Positions 1 to 6,648 of a DNA stretch of 57,332 nucleotides are shown one piece after another (positions within the stretch are counted from its first letter, which is position 1; the number at the start of each line of letters is the position of its first letter). Below the pieces are notes generated by a model that had not been told where the DNA came from, ran no database searches, and was given only the letters and a program-made list of their open reading frames with translations. The position numbers and the translations under genes were made by a program. Source of the DNA: an uncultured bacterium (lineage in GTDB: Bacteria > Bacillota > Clostridia > Oscillospirales > CAG-272); assembly GCA_945920215.1 (NCBI GenBank), contig CAMEJM010000011.1, forward strand, positions 1-57,332. Reading direction: 5' to 3'.

Positions 1-114
1 AGGTGAAAATATCTCTGCTTGCAAAGCAAGCAATCTCGCTTCGGCGAAAGCCGAAATATCTCTTTCACCAAAGGTGAAAATATCTCTGCTTGCGAAAGCA
101 AGCAATATCACTTT
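1..114. repeat. Modular hairpin array, truncated by window edge
   Basis: A chain of short stem-loops joined by AATATCTC linkers: a TTTCACC/GGTGAAA type, a TTGCTTGC/GCAAGCAA type and a TTCGGC/GCCGAA type, several in two copies. The same modules recur at about 0.6, 2.4, 17.7, 18.0, 21.8, 32.4, 46.6 and 57.2 kb. The left end is cut by the window start, and 57.2 kb at the other end of the window is also inside such an array. Confidence 0.85.
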
Positions 115-234
115 CCTCCACTCCTCCGACCGATACCCTTTTTGTCGTTTTTTCTCTGTTTGAGTTTTGAAGTCCGTTTTGTTGTACCTTTTCTGTTCTA
201 TAATGCATACAGAAACGAAAAGGAGAGAGACGGA

Positions 235-420
235 ATGGAACACCAACTGCTGACAGCCCCCCTCGGCGAGGAAGCGTTACAGGAAGGGCGCCGCTATACC
301 GACCCCCAGATGCGGGCGCTTCTCACCGATATCTTCTGCCCGCGCAAAGAGAAACGCCGTGGGAAAGAGAAATCTCGCGGGCTTGCACGCCTGTTCCGCC
401 GCCTGCACAAACGTCCTTGA
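235..420 (+). CDS. Small basic hypothetical protein (61 aa)
   Basis: Unrecognised. The ATG at 235 follows a good ribosome site (AAAGGAGAGA), and a TATAAT at 199-204 without a strong -35 lies upstream. The N-terminal half is neutral to acidic (MEHQLLTAPLGEEALQEG). The C-terminal half is very rich in Lys and Arg and ends in an amphipathic stretch (GLARLFRRLHKRP) that could bind membrane or nucleic acid; that is inference. The reading frame is open further upstream to position 19, but that extension is made of hairpin repeats and is unlikely to be coding. It sits alone between a repeat array and a terminator. Confidence 0.5.
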   Translation: MEHQLLTAPLGEEALQEGRRYTDPQMRALLTDIFCPRKEKRRGKEKSRGLARLFRRLHKRP

Positions 421-510
421 CGGCGGCGTTTCTCCGCCGCACTGAAAAAGCGCCCCACCGAACGCGGTTCTCATAGGGATTTTTCACGCGGATATTAAAA
501 GCGGATATTA

Positions 511-558
511 AAAAAATATAGCCCACTCTACCTTGCGAGCAAGGCTGTGGGCTATTTT
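511..558 (-). terminator. Intrinsic terminator, strongest on minus strand
   Basis: AGCCCAC (520-526) pairs with GTGGGCT (547-553), with a second inner stem CCTT/AAGG. On the minus strand the stem is followed by a run of seven T; on the plus strand the T run is weaker. It probably ends minus-strand transcripts from the gene at 887-1720 and may also stop the small plus-strand gene at 235-420. Confidence 0.6.
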
Positions 559-559
559 A

Positions 560-776
560 GTGATATTGTTTGCTCCGCAAACAGTGATATGTTTCACCTG
601 CGGTGAAACGTGATATTTTGACTTGCAATCAAAGTGATATGATATTTGCCTTATCTTCTCTTTCGGAGAGAAATATAACTTTGCGTAAGCAAACTATCGC
701 GCCGGCAGGCATATCACTTGCCGTCAGGCAAATATCGTTGCGGCGCAGCAATAGGGAATATTGCTGCGCCGCTTGT
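560..776. repeat. Modular hairpin array
   Basis: GTGATATT linkers separate stem-loops TTTGC/GCAAA (568-581), TTTCAC/GTGAAA (592-608), TTTGA/TCAAA, CTTGCC/GGCAAA near 717 and a longer TTGCGGCGCAGCAA palindrome near 735. The array fills most of the gap between the small gene ending at 420 and the gene ending at 887. No coding sequence is supported in 421-886. Confidence 0.8.
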
Positions 777-886
777 GGGAGCGCTTACTTTTTATATTGC
801 CGGTGCGGCTGTTGCTTGCAGTCTGTTCCGCTTCGTGCATGAAACCGTATGCGGCTTTTCCCTTTTCTGCACAGGGCGTGCCGCGA

Positions 887-1720
887 TTATTTCAGCAGTC
901 CGTTTCCGGAGAACGAAAAGAGGCGTGCAATCATATTTCCGTTATCGGGTCCGATGGTGTTGCCGCCGTTGGAACCGCCGTTCGAGCTGCCGTTGCCGGA
1001 GCCGCCCATATTGCCCTGCTGTTCTTCAAACGCGCGCTGAAATTCATCCAGAAACGCCTGCCACGCGCCGGAATGGTACGCGTAAACGCAAAAGATAGCA
1101 ATGACGATACCGACCGCCGCCGTCACAACACCGGCAATTGATTGACCGCTCATTTTCTTGTCAAGCACCGCCTGCACAACGCCGCAGGCAATCGCCGCGA
1201 CGGCAAGCACAAGCTGCAAATATCCCTGTCCGCAGCAAAGGACAATGGAAAGAATGCCGCAGATAAGGGAAACCACCGACAGGGCGGTGTGCCCCTCTTT
1301 TTTCTGCGGCGGAGGCGTGGGACGGTTATATCCCCATCCGTTGCTCTGTTGTCCGCCGTAACTGTTGCCGGCACCCGAAAAATAGTCGGGGCCGTAGAAA
1401 TTGCCGTTCTGTCCCGCGCCGTTCCATGCGCCGCCCTGACCGTTGTCCCCGCCGGGATTGGAGCCGTTTGTCCCGCCGTTTCTGCCGAAACTGCCGTAGC
1501 CGCTCCCTTGCGAATTGCCGCCTCCCGCGTTGGTCCAGCCGCTGTTCCACGGGTCCTGTGCGCCGCCGCCCTGTCCGCCTGACGGATTGCCGTTGTCTCT
1601 GCCGAAGCTGCCGTAGCCGCTGTTTTGGTTTGCTCCGCCGCCGTCAGAGGCGTTGCGGTCTTCCTCTCCGCCGTCGCGACGGAAAGGGTCAAAGGGGGTC
1701 TTTCCGTTTTGTTCGTCCAT
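887..1720 (-). CDS. Gly/Asn-rich DUF4190-like membrane protein
   Basis: 277 aa. Residues 1-140 are low complexity, dominated by Gly, Asn, Ser and Gln, with two copies of GYGSFGR (around residues 36 and 75) and a Pro-rich end (RPTPPPQKKEGH). Two hydrophobic segments follow at about 145-182 and 193-215; spacing and composition (SVVSLICGILSIVLCC) resemble DUF4190-type membrane domains. The last 60 residues are again Gly/Asn/Ser-rich. It is probably a cytoplasmic-membrane protein of unknown role. The ATG at 1720 has an AGGAGG ribosome site 6 bases upstream and a 17-bp-spaced promoter at 1751-1779. It is transcribed divergently from the DUF2752 gene. Confidence 0.75.
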   Translation of the reverse strand: MDEQNGKTPFDPFRRDGGEEDRNASDGGGANQNSGYGSFGRDNGNPSGGQGGGAQDPWNSGWTNAGGGNSQGSGYGSFGRNGGTNGSNPGGDNGQGGAWNGAGQNGNFYGPDYFSGAGNSYGGQQSNGWGYNRPTPPPQKKEGHTALSVVSLICGILSIVLCCGQGYLQLVLAVAAIACGVVQAVLDKKMSGQSIAGVVTAAVGIVIAIFCVYAYHSGAWQAFLDEFQRAFEEQQGNMGGSGNGSSNGGSNGGNTIGPDNGNMIARLFSFSGNGLLK

Positions 1721-1750
1721 TGTGAACCTCCTGTTGTTCTCTTTGTGTGT

Positions 1751-1779
1751 ATTTTACCGCAATTATATGAAAAAATCAA
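1751..1779 (-). promoter_or_regulatory. Sigma-A-type promoter for gene 887-1720
   Basis: Minus strand TTGATT, 17-bp spacer, TAAAAT. It lies about 30 bases upstream of the start codon. Confidence 0.7.
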
Positions 1780-1786
1780 TGCTTTC

Positions 1787-1815
1787 TTGTTTCGGGTCGC
1801 GCTTTGTGTTACAAT
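1787..1815 (+). promoter_or_regulatory. Sigma-A-type promoter for DUF2752 gene
   Basis: TTGTTT, 17-bp spacer, TACAAT. It is almost back-to-back with the divergent promoter at 1751-1779. Confidence 0.65.
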
Positions 1816-1868
1816 AGGCAAAAATAAGCCCGTAATTTTATTCGTCCCGTTACGGAGAAAGGATTGCC

Positions 1869-2324
1869 ATGCCCGGGGAAGTCAAACGCGCCGTCAAGGG
1901 CGCCTGTGTGTTTCATCTCGCCCTGCTGCTGTTCACCGGGGTGTTTGTACTGCTCGCGTTCCTGAGCCGCGACTTCGGGGCCATGCGGCTGGGGGAATGC
2001 GCGGTGCGGAACGGTCTGCGCCTGTATTGCCCCGGTTGTGGCGGGACCCGCGCGGTGATCGCTTTGTGTACGGGACATCCCCTGCTTGCCTTTCGCCTTT
2101 ATCCGCCCCTGCTCGCCGCCCTGCTTGCGATTGCGTGGTGCGACGGCGCGCTGGTGCTTGCCGTTCTGAAAAAAAGCACGTCTCCCCTGCGCTTCATCCG
2201 CTGGCAGCTTTTTCTGATTCCCGTCGCGCTGTCGCTGGTGAACGCCGTTCTCTACAACGTGCTGTTCTACCGCTTCGGGGTCGACGTACTGGGGGATTTA
2301 ACGGCGTTGTACCAAGTATCTTAG
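1869..2324 (+). CDS. DUF2752 family membrane protein
   Basis: 151 aa with hydrophobic segments at about 13-33, 75-95 and 115-135. The DUF2752 hallmark CPGCGGTRA is present at residues 56-64, just after LRLY. The family is small, membrane-bound and of unknown function; the conserved Cys pair may bind metal or be redox active, but that is not established here. The ATG at 1869 follows GAGAAAGGA. It has its own promoter at 1787-1815 and no operon partner downstream. Confidence 0.85.
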   Translation: MPGEVKRAVKGACVFHLALLLFTGVFVLLAFLSRDFGAMRLGECAVRNGLRLYCPGCGGTRAVIALCTGHPLLAFRLYPPLLAALLAIAWCDGALVLAVLKKSTSPLRFIRWQLFLIPVALSLVNAVLYNVLFYRFGVDVLGDLTALYQVS

Positions 2325-2360
2325 GCTCCGCACCGTTTTAATATAATCTTTTTTACTGAC

Positions 2361-2672
2361 ACAAAGCGATAGGCGCTTTGCGCGTGATATTTCGCTTACG
2401 CGAAGAGATATTTTGCCCGGTGGGCAAAGTGATATTTGCCTGACGGCAAGAGATATTCCGCTTCGCGGAGATAAAGAAAAGTTGATTTTCACTTCGGCTG
2501 AAAGCCGAAATATCTCTTTCACCGTAGGTGAAAATATCTCTGTTTGCGACAGCAAACAATCTCGCTTCGGCTGAAAGCCGAAATATCTCTTTCACCGCAG
2601 GTGAAAATATCTCTGTTTGCGACAGCAAACAATCTCGCTTCGGCTGAAAGTCGAAATATCTCTTTTCCCGCT
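2361..2672. repeat. Modular hairpin array (two convergent halves)
   Basis: The left half (2361-2481) uses GTGATATT/GAGATATT linkers between GCGC, TTCGC/GCGAA, TTTGCCC/GGGCAAA, TTGCC/GGCAA and CCGC/GCGG stem-loops and ends with an AAGTTGATTTTC tail. The right half (2490-2672) is in the opposite polarity (AATATCTC) with TTCGGC, TTTCACC and TGTTTGC stem-loops, the three-hairpin block being present twice. It fills 2325-2784 with no coding signal. An exact TTACTGACA lies at its left edge (2353-2361). Confidence 0.85.
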
Positions 2673-2784
2673 TAATTCATTTTTCCGCGCCGTGAAAGCG
2701 GCGCTTTTTCTTTTGTTTTTCATCGTTTATTCAACGTATAAACGCCGCGCGCTGTGGCACGCTATGAAAAAAAGGAGTCTTTTC

Positions 2785-3225
2785 ATGGAAACAAAAGAGT
2801 ATCAGGCGCTGGTTAAGCGCCGCGCCGCGCGCTCCCCGGTGGTAAAGAACTGTGCCGCCGCTTTTTGGTGCGGCGGGCTTATCTGCGCCCTCGGACAGCT
2901 TTTGATTTATCTTTACACCCTTGCGGGAATGCAGCGGCGGGACGCCGGCACGCTGACGACGATCACCCTCGTTTTCATCGCCGCCCTGCTCACGGGCATC
3001 GGGGTATTCGACCGCATTGCGCGCTACGCCGGCGCGGGAACCCTTTTGCCCGTGACGGGGTTTGCCAACTCGGTGGTTTCCCCCGCCATCGACAACAAGA
3101 GCGAGGGACTCATCCTCGGCGTTGGCGCCAAGATTTTTACGGTCGCGGGTCCCGTGCTTCTGTACGCCACCCTTGCGGGGGTAGTCTGGGGCGTGGTCTA
3201 CTTCATCATCACTTTGTTTGTATAA
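2785..3225 (+). CDS. spoVAC: Stage V sporulation protein AC
   Basis: 146 aa. SpoVAC is part of the inner-membrane SpoVA channel that moves Ca-dipicolinate into the forespore and out during germination. Hydrophobic segments occur near 28-52, 62-84 and 118-145, and the family-typical region PVTGFANSVVSPAIDNKSEG is at about 90-109. The ATG at 2785 is preferred over the one at 2764 because AAAGGAG lies at 2771-2777. First gene of spoVAC-spoVAD-spoVAE, 12 bp from spoVAD. A possible sigma-G site is GTATA (2736) with CACGCTA (2758) at 17-bp spacing; it is weak and leaves a very short leader. Confidence 0.93.
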   Translation: METKEYQALVKRRAARSPVVKNCAAAFWCGGLICALGQLLIYLYTLAGMQRRDAGTLTTITLVFIAALLTGIGVFDRIARYAGAGTLLPVTGFANSVVSPAIDNKSEGLILGVGAKIFTVAGPVLLYATLAGVVWGVVYFIITLFV

Positions 3226-3237
3226 GGGAGATTTGTC

Positions 3238-4242
3238 ATGCAGTCTGTCATTGAGCTTCAAAAGCCTGTTGAAATTTTCTCTTCCGCCTCCGCCGTGGGC
3301 AAAGCCGAGTTTGAGGGTCCTTTGGGGGACTGCTTCGACTTTCACGACGAGAGCGAAAAATTCGGTCAAAAGACGTGGGAGCTTGCCGAAAGTGAGCTTT
3401 CGCATAACGTGCTTGCCCTTGCCCTGAACAAAGCCCAACTGTCGCACAGCGACGTCTCCTTTCTGTTCTCGGGCGACCTGCAGAATCAGTGCGTCGCCTC
3501 TTCCTGCGGCCATGTGGAAGAACAAATCCCCTTTTTCGGCATTTACGGCGCCTGCTCCACCTGCACGGAGGGGCTTCTGCTCGCTTCCCTGACCCTCAAT
3601 GCGACTAAGGAACAGAACATTGCCGCCTGCGTGACAACCTCGCACAACAGCGCGGCGGAGCGGCAGTTCCGCACCCCTATCGAATACGGCGGACAAAGAA
3701 CCCCCACTGCCCAATGGACGGCGACCGCCGGCGGCGCTTTCCTCCTGCGCTGCGGTACCCGCGCGCCGCACATCGTGCGGGTGATGCCGGGGGTGATGGT
3801 GGATGGCGGGATCAGCGACCCCAACAACATGGGCGCCGCCATGGCGCCTTCCGCCGCCGCCTCGATCGTATCCTATCTGCGCCTGACCCATACCCGCCCC
3901 GCGGACTATGACGCGATTGTCACGGGGGATTTGGGGAGCGAGGGGTCGGAGCTGCTCTCCATTCTGCTCAAAACCCAGTCGGTGGACATTTCGGAGAAGC
4001 ACCTCGACTGCGGAAAACTCATCTACGACCCCGCCAATGCGGACTGCCATGCCGGCGGATCCGGCTGCGGTTGCAGCGCCTCCCTGCTCAGCGCCTTTTT
4101 CCTCAAAAAAATGGGGGCGGGAGAGTATCGCCGGATTCTCTTTCTGTCCACCGGGGCGCTGATGAGCCCCTCCAGCGTGCAGCAGGGGAAGAGTATCTTG
4201 GGGGTTGCGCCCGTTATCGAAATCGTGAGAGGAGAAAACTGA
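3238..4242 (+). CDS. spoVAD: Stage V sporulation protein AD
   Basis: 334 aa, the usual family length. SpoVAD has a thiolase-like fold and is the dipicolinate-binding component of the SpoVA apparatus on the forespore inner membrane. Recognisable family segments include FGIYGACSTCTEGL (about 100-113), TSHNSAAERQFRTPIEYGG (about 129-147), AQWTATAGGAFLL, ISDPNNMGAAMAPSA and the C-terminal DCHAGGSGCGCSA. GGGAG precedes the ATG. Separated by 12 bp from spoVAC and 1 bp from spoVAE, so translationally coupled. Confidence 0.96.
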   Translation: MQSVIELQKPVEIFSSASAVGKAEFEGPLGDCFDFHDESEKFGQKTWELAESELSHNVLALALNKAQLSHSDVSFLFSGDLQNQCVASSCGHVEEQIPFFGIYGACSTCTEGLLLASLTLNATKEQNIAACVTTSHNSAAERQFRTPIEYGGQRTPTAQWTATAGGAFLLRCGTRAPHIVRVMPGVMVDGGISDPNNMGAAMAPSAAASIVSYLRLTHTRPADYDAIVTGDLGSEGSELLSILLKTQSVDISEKHLDCGKLIYDPANADCHAGGSGCGCSASLLSAFFLKKMGAGEYRRILFLSTGALMSPSSVQQGKSILGVAPVIEIVRGEN

Positions 4243-4243
4243 T

Positions 4244-4618
4244 ATGGAACTGCTTTTGTCTCTTGTGCGCGCCTTTCTTGTCGGCGGGGTGCTGTGCGTG
4301 AGCGCCCAGCTGCTCATCGACCTGACCAAACTCACGCCCGCGCGCATTCTGGTGCTGTACGTGACCGTGGGGGTGCTGATCGGGGCGCTCGGCATCTATG
4401 AACCCCTTGAAAAATTCGCGGGGGCGGGCGTGAGCGTGCCTCTGCTCGGCTTCGGCGGCAACATTGCCCGCGGCGTCAAGGAAGCCGTGGTCGAAAAAGG
4501 GCTGCTCGGCGCCATGACGGGTCCTCTGACCGCCGCCGCGGGAGGAACCGCCGCCGCGCTGGTATTCGGTTATCTTGCCGCCCTGATTTTCCACGGCAAA
4601 CCCAAAAGCCAAACGTGA
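4244..4618 (+). CDS. spoVAE: Stage V sporulation protein AE (AEb type)
   Basis: 124 aa, hydrophobic, the SpoVAEb-type membrane component of the dipicolinate channel. Segments near 5-25, 36-54, and 95-117 are membrane-spanning; the family-typical VSVPLLGFGGNIARGVKEAV is at about 65-84 and GLLGAMTGPLTAAAGGT follows. The start lies 1 bp after the spoVAD stop with GAGAGGAG upstream. It is the last gene of the operon; a strong terminator follows at 4709-4740. Finding it directly upstream of dnaA is unusual. Confidence 0.92.
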   Translation: MELLLSLVRAFLVGGVLCVSAQLLIDLTKLTPARILVLYVTVGVLIGALGIYEPLEKFAGAGVSVPLLGFGGNIARGVKEAVVEKGLLGAMTGPLTAAAGGTAAALVFGYLAALIFHGKPKSQT

Positions 4619-4708
4619 CGGTTTTTCTTTCTTCTTTTTCCTCTTTTGAAACCAATCCCTTTTCATTGACGGATAAAAGAGAAATCGAATATATTGCGTC
4701 TGTATTTC

Positions 4709-4740
4709 AAAAGTCCGGATACTTGTCCGGACTTTTTTCT
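4709..4740 (+). terminator. Intrinsic terminator of the spoVA operon
   Basis: AAAGTCCGGA (4710-4719), 6-base loop, TCCGGACTTT (4726-4735) continuing into TTTT. It isolates the spoVA operon from the dnaA promoter. The rest of 4619-4960 is AT-rich and holds the dnaA promoter; no gene is seen. Confidence 0.88.
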
Positions 4741-4836
4741 TTATCAAATGCGGTGTAAAACCGACCCTGTTGCCTTTTTCGACATTCTCAAAAGTTAAAA
4801 AATTGTAAACAATTTAATGAATACGCGCGTGCATGA

Positions 4837-4865
4837 TTGATTTATATTTATTTATATAGTAAAAT
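4837..4865 (+). promoter_or_regulatory. Probable dnaA promoter
   Basis: TTGATT, 17-bp spacer, TAAAAT in a very AT-rich stretch, giving a leader of about 90 nt to the dnaA start. No clear DnaA box of either the canonical or the variant type overlaps it; TGTCATAAG at 4945 is only a partial match. Confidence 0.6.
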
Positions 4866-4960
4866 ATAAAAGAATTTTGTACGGAATCGGATTGTTTTGA
4901 TTTCGCACCCGAATGCCGGTTTGGCATTTTTCCGAATCCCCACCTGTCATAAGGAGAGCC

Positions 4961-6370
4961 ATGGAACTGTATCAGGATATTGAAAATGCCGCCGCGGAGG
5001 TATTGCGGAAGAGTTTTTCCGAAACCGTGTATAACCTCTGGTTCAAGGAGCTGCAAATCGAGAGCATTGACGGACATAAGGTCAGACTGTCCGCCCCCAC
5101 CTCTTTCAAGACCAAAATACTGCTCGAACACCATACGGATATTCTGACGGATACTTACTCGAACATCCTCGGTTTTCCCGTCCATATTGAGATTTTCTCC
5201 CGCGAGACGGATATGGCACAGCAGCGGGCGCAGACCGCGGCGGAGCCCGACCCGTTAGAGCTGGAGGAACAGAAACGCGACGAGGAAGAAAAACTCGAAA
5301 TGACCCGCAACATCGAGGGCAAAGACACCGTCGCGGGCTACACCTTTGAAAACTTCATTGTCGGAGACTCCAACCGGTTTGCCCACGCGGCGTGCGAGGC
5401 AGTGGCGAAATCCTTTACCACCGACGAGGAAATTCTCACAAACCCCTTGGAGGAGAAGTTCAACCCCCTGTTCATTTACGGGCAAAGCGGACTGGGGAAA
5501 ACCCATCTGCTTTACGCCATCACCAATGAAATCAAGCGTCGCACCCCGGACGTGAAGTTCATTTATATCCGCGGCGAGGACTTTGTAAACGAATTGATCG
5601 AAAGCCTGCGGAAAGGCTCCACCTCGGAGTTCCGCTCCAAATACCGCAACACAGACGTGCTGCTCATCGACGACATTCATTTCATTGCCGGTAAGGAATC
5701 CATTCAGGAAGAATTCTTCAACACCTTCAACACCCTGTACGACAATCAGAAGCAAATTATCCTGACCTCGGACAGACCCCCGTGTGAAATCAAGAATCTG
5801 ACCGACCGTCTGAGAACCCGTTTTGAATGGGGTCTGACCGCCGACATTCAGCCTCCCACGCCGGAGCTGCGCGCCGCTATTATCAAAATGAAAGCGGAAA
5901 AACAGGGGATCACGTTGTCCGAGGACATTGTGAACTACATGGCGGACAAAATCAAGAGCAATATCCGCACCATTGAGGGCGCCATCCGCAAGCTCGCCGC
6001 CATGAATATGCTCACGGGCACTCCCATCACGCTGGAAAGCACCAAACGGGCTCTGGCAGACGTACAGTCCGGCACCAGCGAAAGCACCTTTGTCATCGAC
6101 CGTATTTTCTCTCTTGTCTCCAAGCGCTTTGATATTCCCGTGGAAACCATCAAGGGCAGACGCAGACAGGAAAATATCGTATATGCCCGCCATATCTGTA
6201 TGTATCTGATCAGGACCCTGACCGATTATCCGCTCGCCGACATCGGCGCCATTTTCGGCTGTAATCACTCCAACGTCATTCTTGCCTACAATAAGATCGA
6301 AAGCAACATGGAAACCGACAAAAGAGTCAAAGATGACGTGGAAACCCTCTCCAAACAGATACAGAAATGA
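4961..6370 (+). CDS. dnaA: Chromosomal replication initiator DnaA, divergent domain IV
   Basis: 469 aa. AAA+ initiator that binds oriC and opens the duplex. Domain I is at 1-80, a short acidic linker to about 120, then the AAA+ core with Walker A GQSGLGKTHLL (about 176-186), Walker B VLLIDDIHF (about 236-244), sensor I ILTSDRPP and sensor II IRTIEGAIRKL. The start at 4961 follows AAGGAG. The odd part is domain IV: where the family signature is GGRDHTTVLHA, this protein reads GCNHSNVILA (residues 433-442). It is one residue shorter, with Asp to Asn, the first Thr to Ser and the second Thr to Asn. In E. coli the equivalent Asp433, His434 and Thr435 read the DnaA box. The neighbouring intergenic boxes are also non-canonical. 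Confidence 0.98.
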   Translation: MELYQDIENAAAEVLRKSFSETVYNLWFKELQIESIDGHKVRLSAPTSFKTKILLEHHTDILTDTYSNILGFPVHIEIFSRETDMAQQRAQTAAEPDPLELEEQKRDEEEKLEMTRNIEGKDTVAGYTFENFIVGDSNRFAHAACEAVAKSFTTDEEILTNPLEEKFNPLFIYGQSGLGKTHLLYAITNEIKRRTPDVKFIYIRGEDFVNELIESLRKGSTSEFRSKYRNTDVLLIDDIHFIAGKESIQEEFFNTFNTLYDNQKQIILTSDRPPCEIKNLTDRLRTRFEWGLTADIQPPTPELRAAIIKMKAEKQGITLSEDIVNYMADKIKSNIRTIEGAIRKLAAMNMLTGTPITLESTKRALADVQSGTSESTFVIDRIFSLVSKRFDIPVETIKGRRRQENIVYARHICMYLIRTLTDYPLADIGAIFGCNHSNVILAYNKIESNMETDKRVKDDVETLSKQIQK

Positions 6371-6648
6371 TACATATTGCTTTCACCTCTTTTGTCAGTG
6401 AGACGTCAGTTTGACTGTCAGAAACACTGTCAGTAACTCCGGCGAAAACCCCCATCTGTTTTACTGACAGGCACTCAAAGAGGACAAACACGGCATTTGT
6501 CGGAAATAAAGGTGGGGTTTTCCCGTGAAAAACGGCTCCACCCCGTATTTCAGACAAACTGACAGCACTCTACTACGACTACTAACATAATCATACAATC
6601 AATCCAAGATTTTGTGCCCCGCACAGAAAACCAAGAAAGGGACTACCT
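6371..6648 (+). other. oriC: Replication origin (oriC) with non-canonical DnaA boxes
   Basis: Gap between dnaA and dnaN. Plus-strand 9-mers TGTCAGTGA (6393), CGTCAGTTT (6404), TGTCAGAAA (6416) and TGTCAGTAA (6428) lie at 11-12 bp steps. Further copies are an inverted exact TTACTGACA (6461-6469), TGTCGGAAA (6498), and inverted TTTCAGACA (6548) and AAACTGACA (6556-6564). No TTATCCACA is present. A DnaA-trio follows at 6570-6584 and then AT-rich sequence running to dnaN. The order boxes, trio, AT-rich matches the basal unwinding system of Bacillus subtilis. Origin identity rests on context; the box identity is inference from repetition and phasing. Confidence 0.82.
6570..6584 (+). promoter_or_regulatory. 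DnaA-trio unwinding element
   Basis: CTACTACGACTACTA, whose complement reads 3'-GAT GAT GCT GAT GAT-5', agrees with the known DnaA-trio consensus 3'-(G/A)A(T/C)-5' at four of five triplets. It begins 5 bp after the last box (6556-6564) and is followed by AACATAATCATACAATC, a plausible melting region. Confidence 0.75.

Noticed and set aside
1..114. CRISPR-like alternation of constant and variable segments
   Set aside because: Unit length (about 24 bp) is too short, the variable parts are palindromes from a small set, and no cas genes are present.
2298..2628. Short frames encoding ISLAVRQISL-like peptides at several loci
   Set aside because: These are translations of the hairpin arrays; the same peptide recurs wherever the array does, with no start signals.
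2731..4395. Minus-strand frame of about 550 codons opposite spoVAC-spoVAD
   Set aside because: Covers well-identified sporulation genes on the other strand and would cross the spoVA ribosome sites.
4619..4960. Canonical DnaA boxes upstream of dnaA
   Set aside because: No TTATCCACA or one-mismatch cluster could be found by reading; TGTCATAAG at 4945 is too weak to call.
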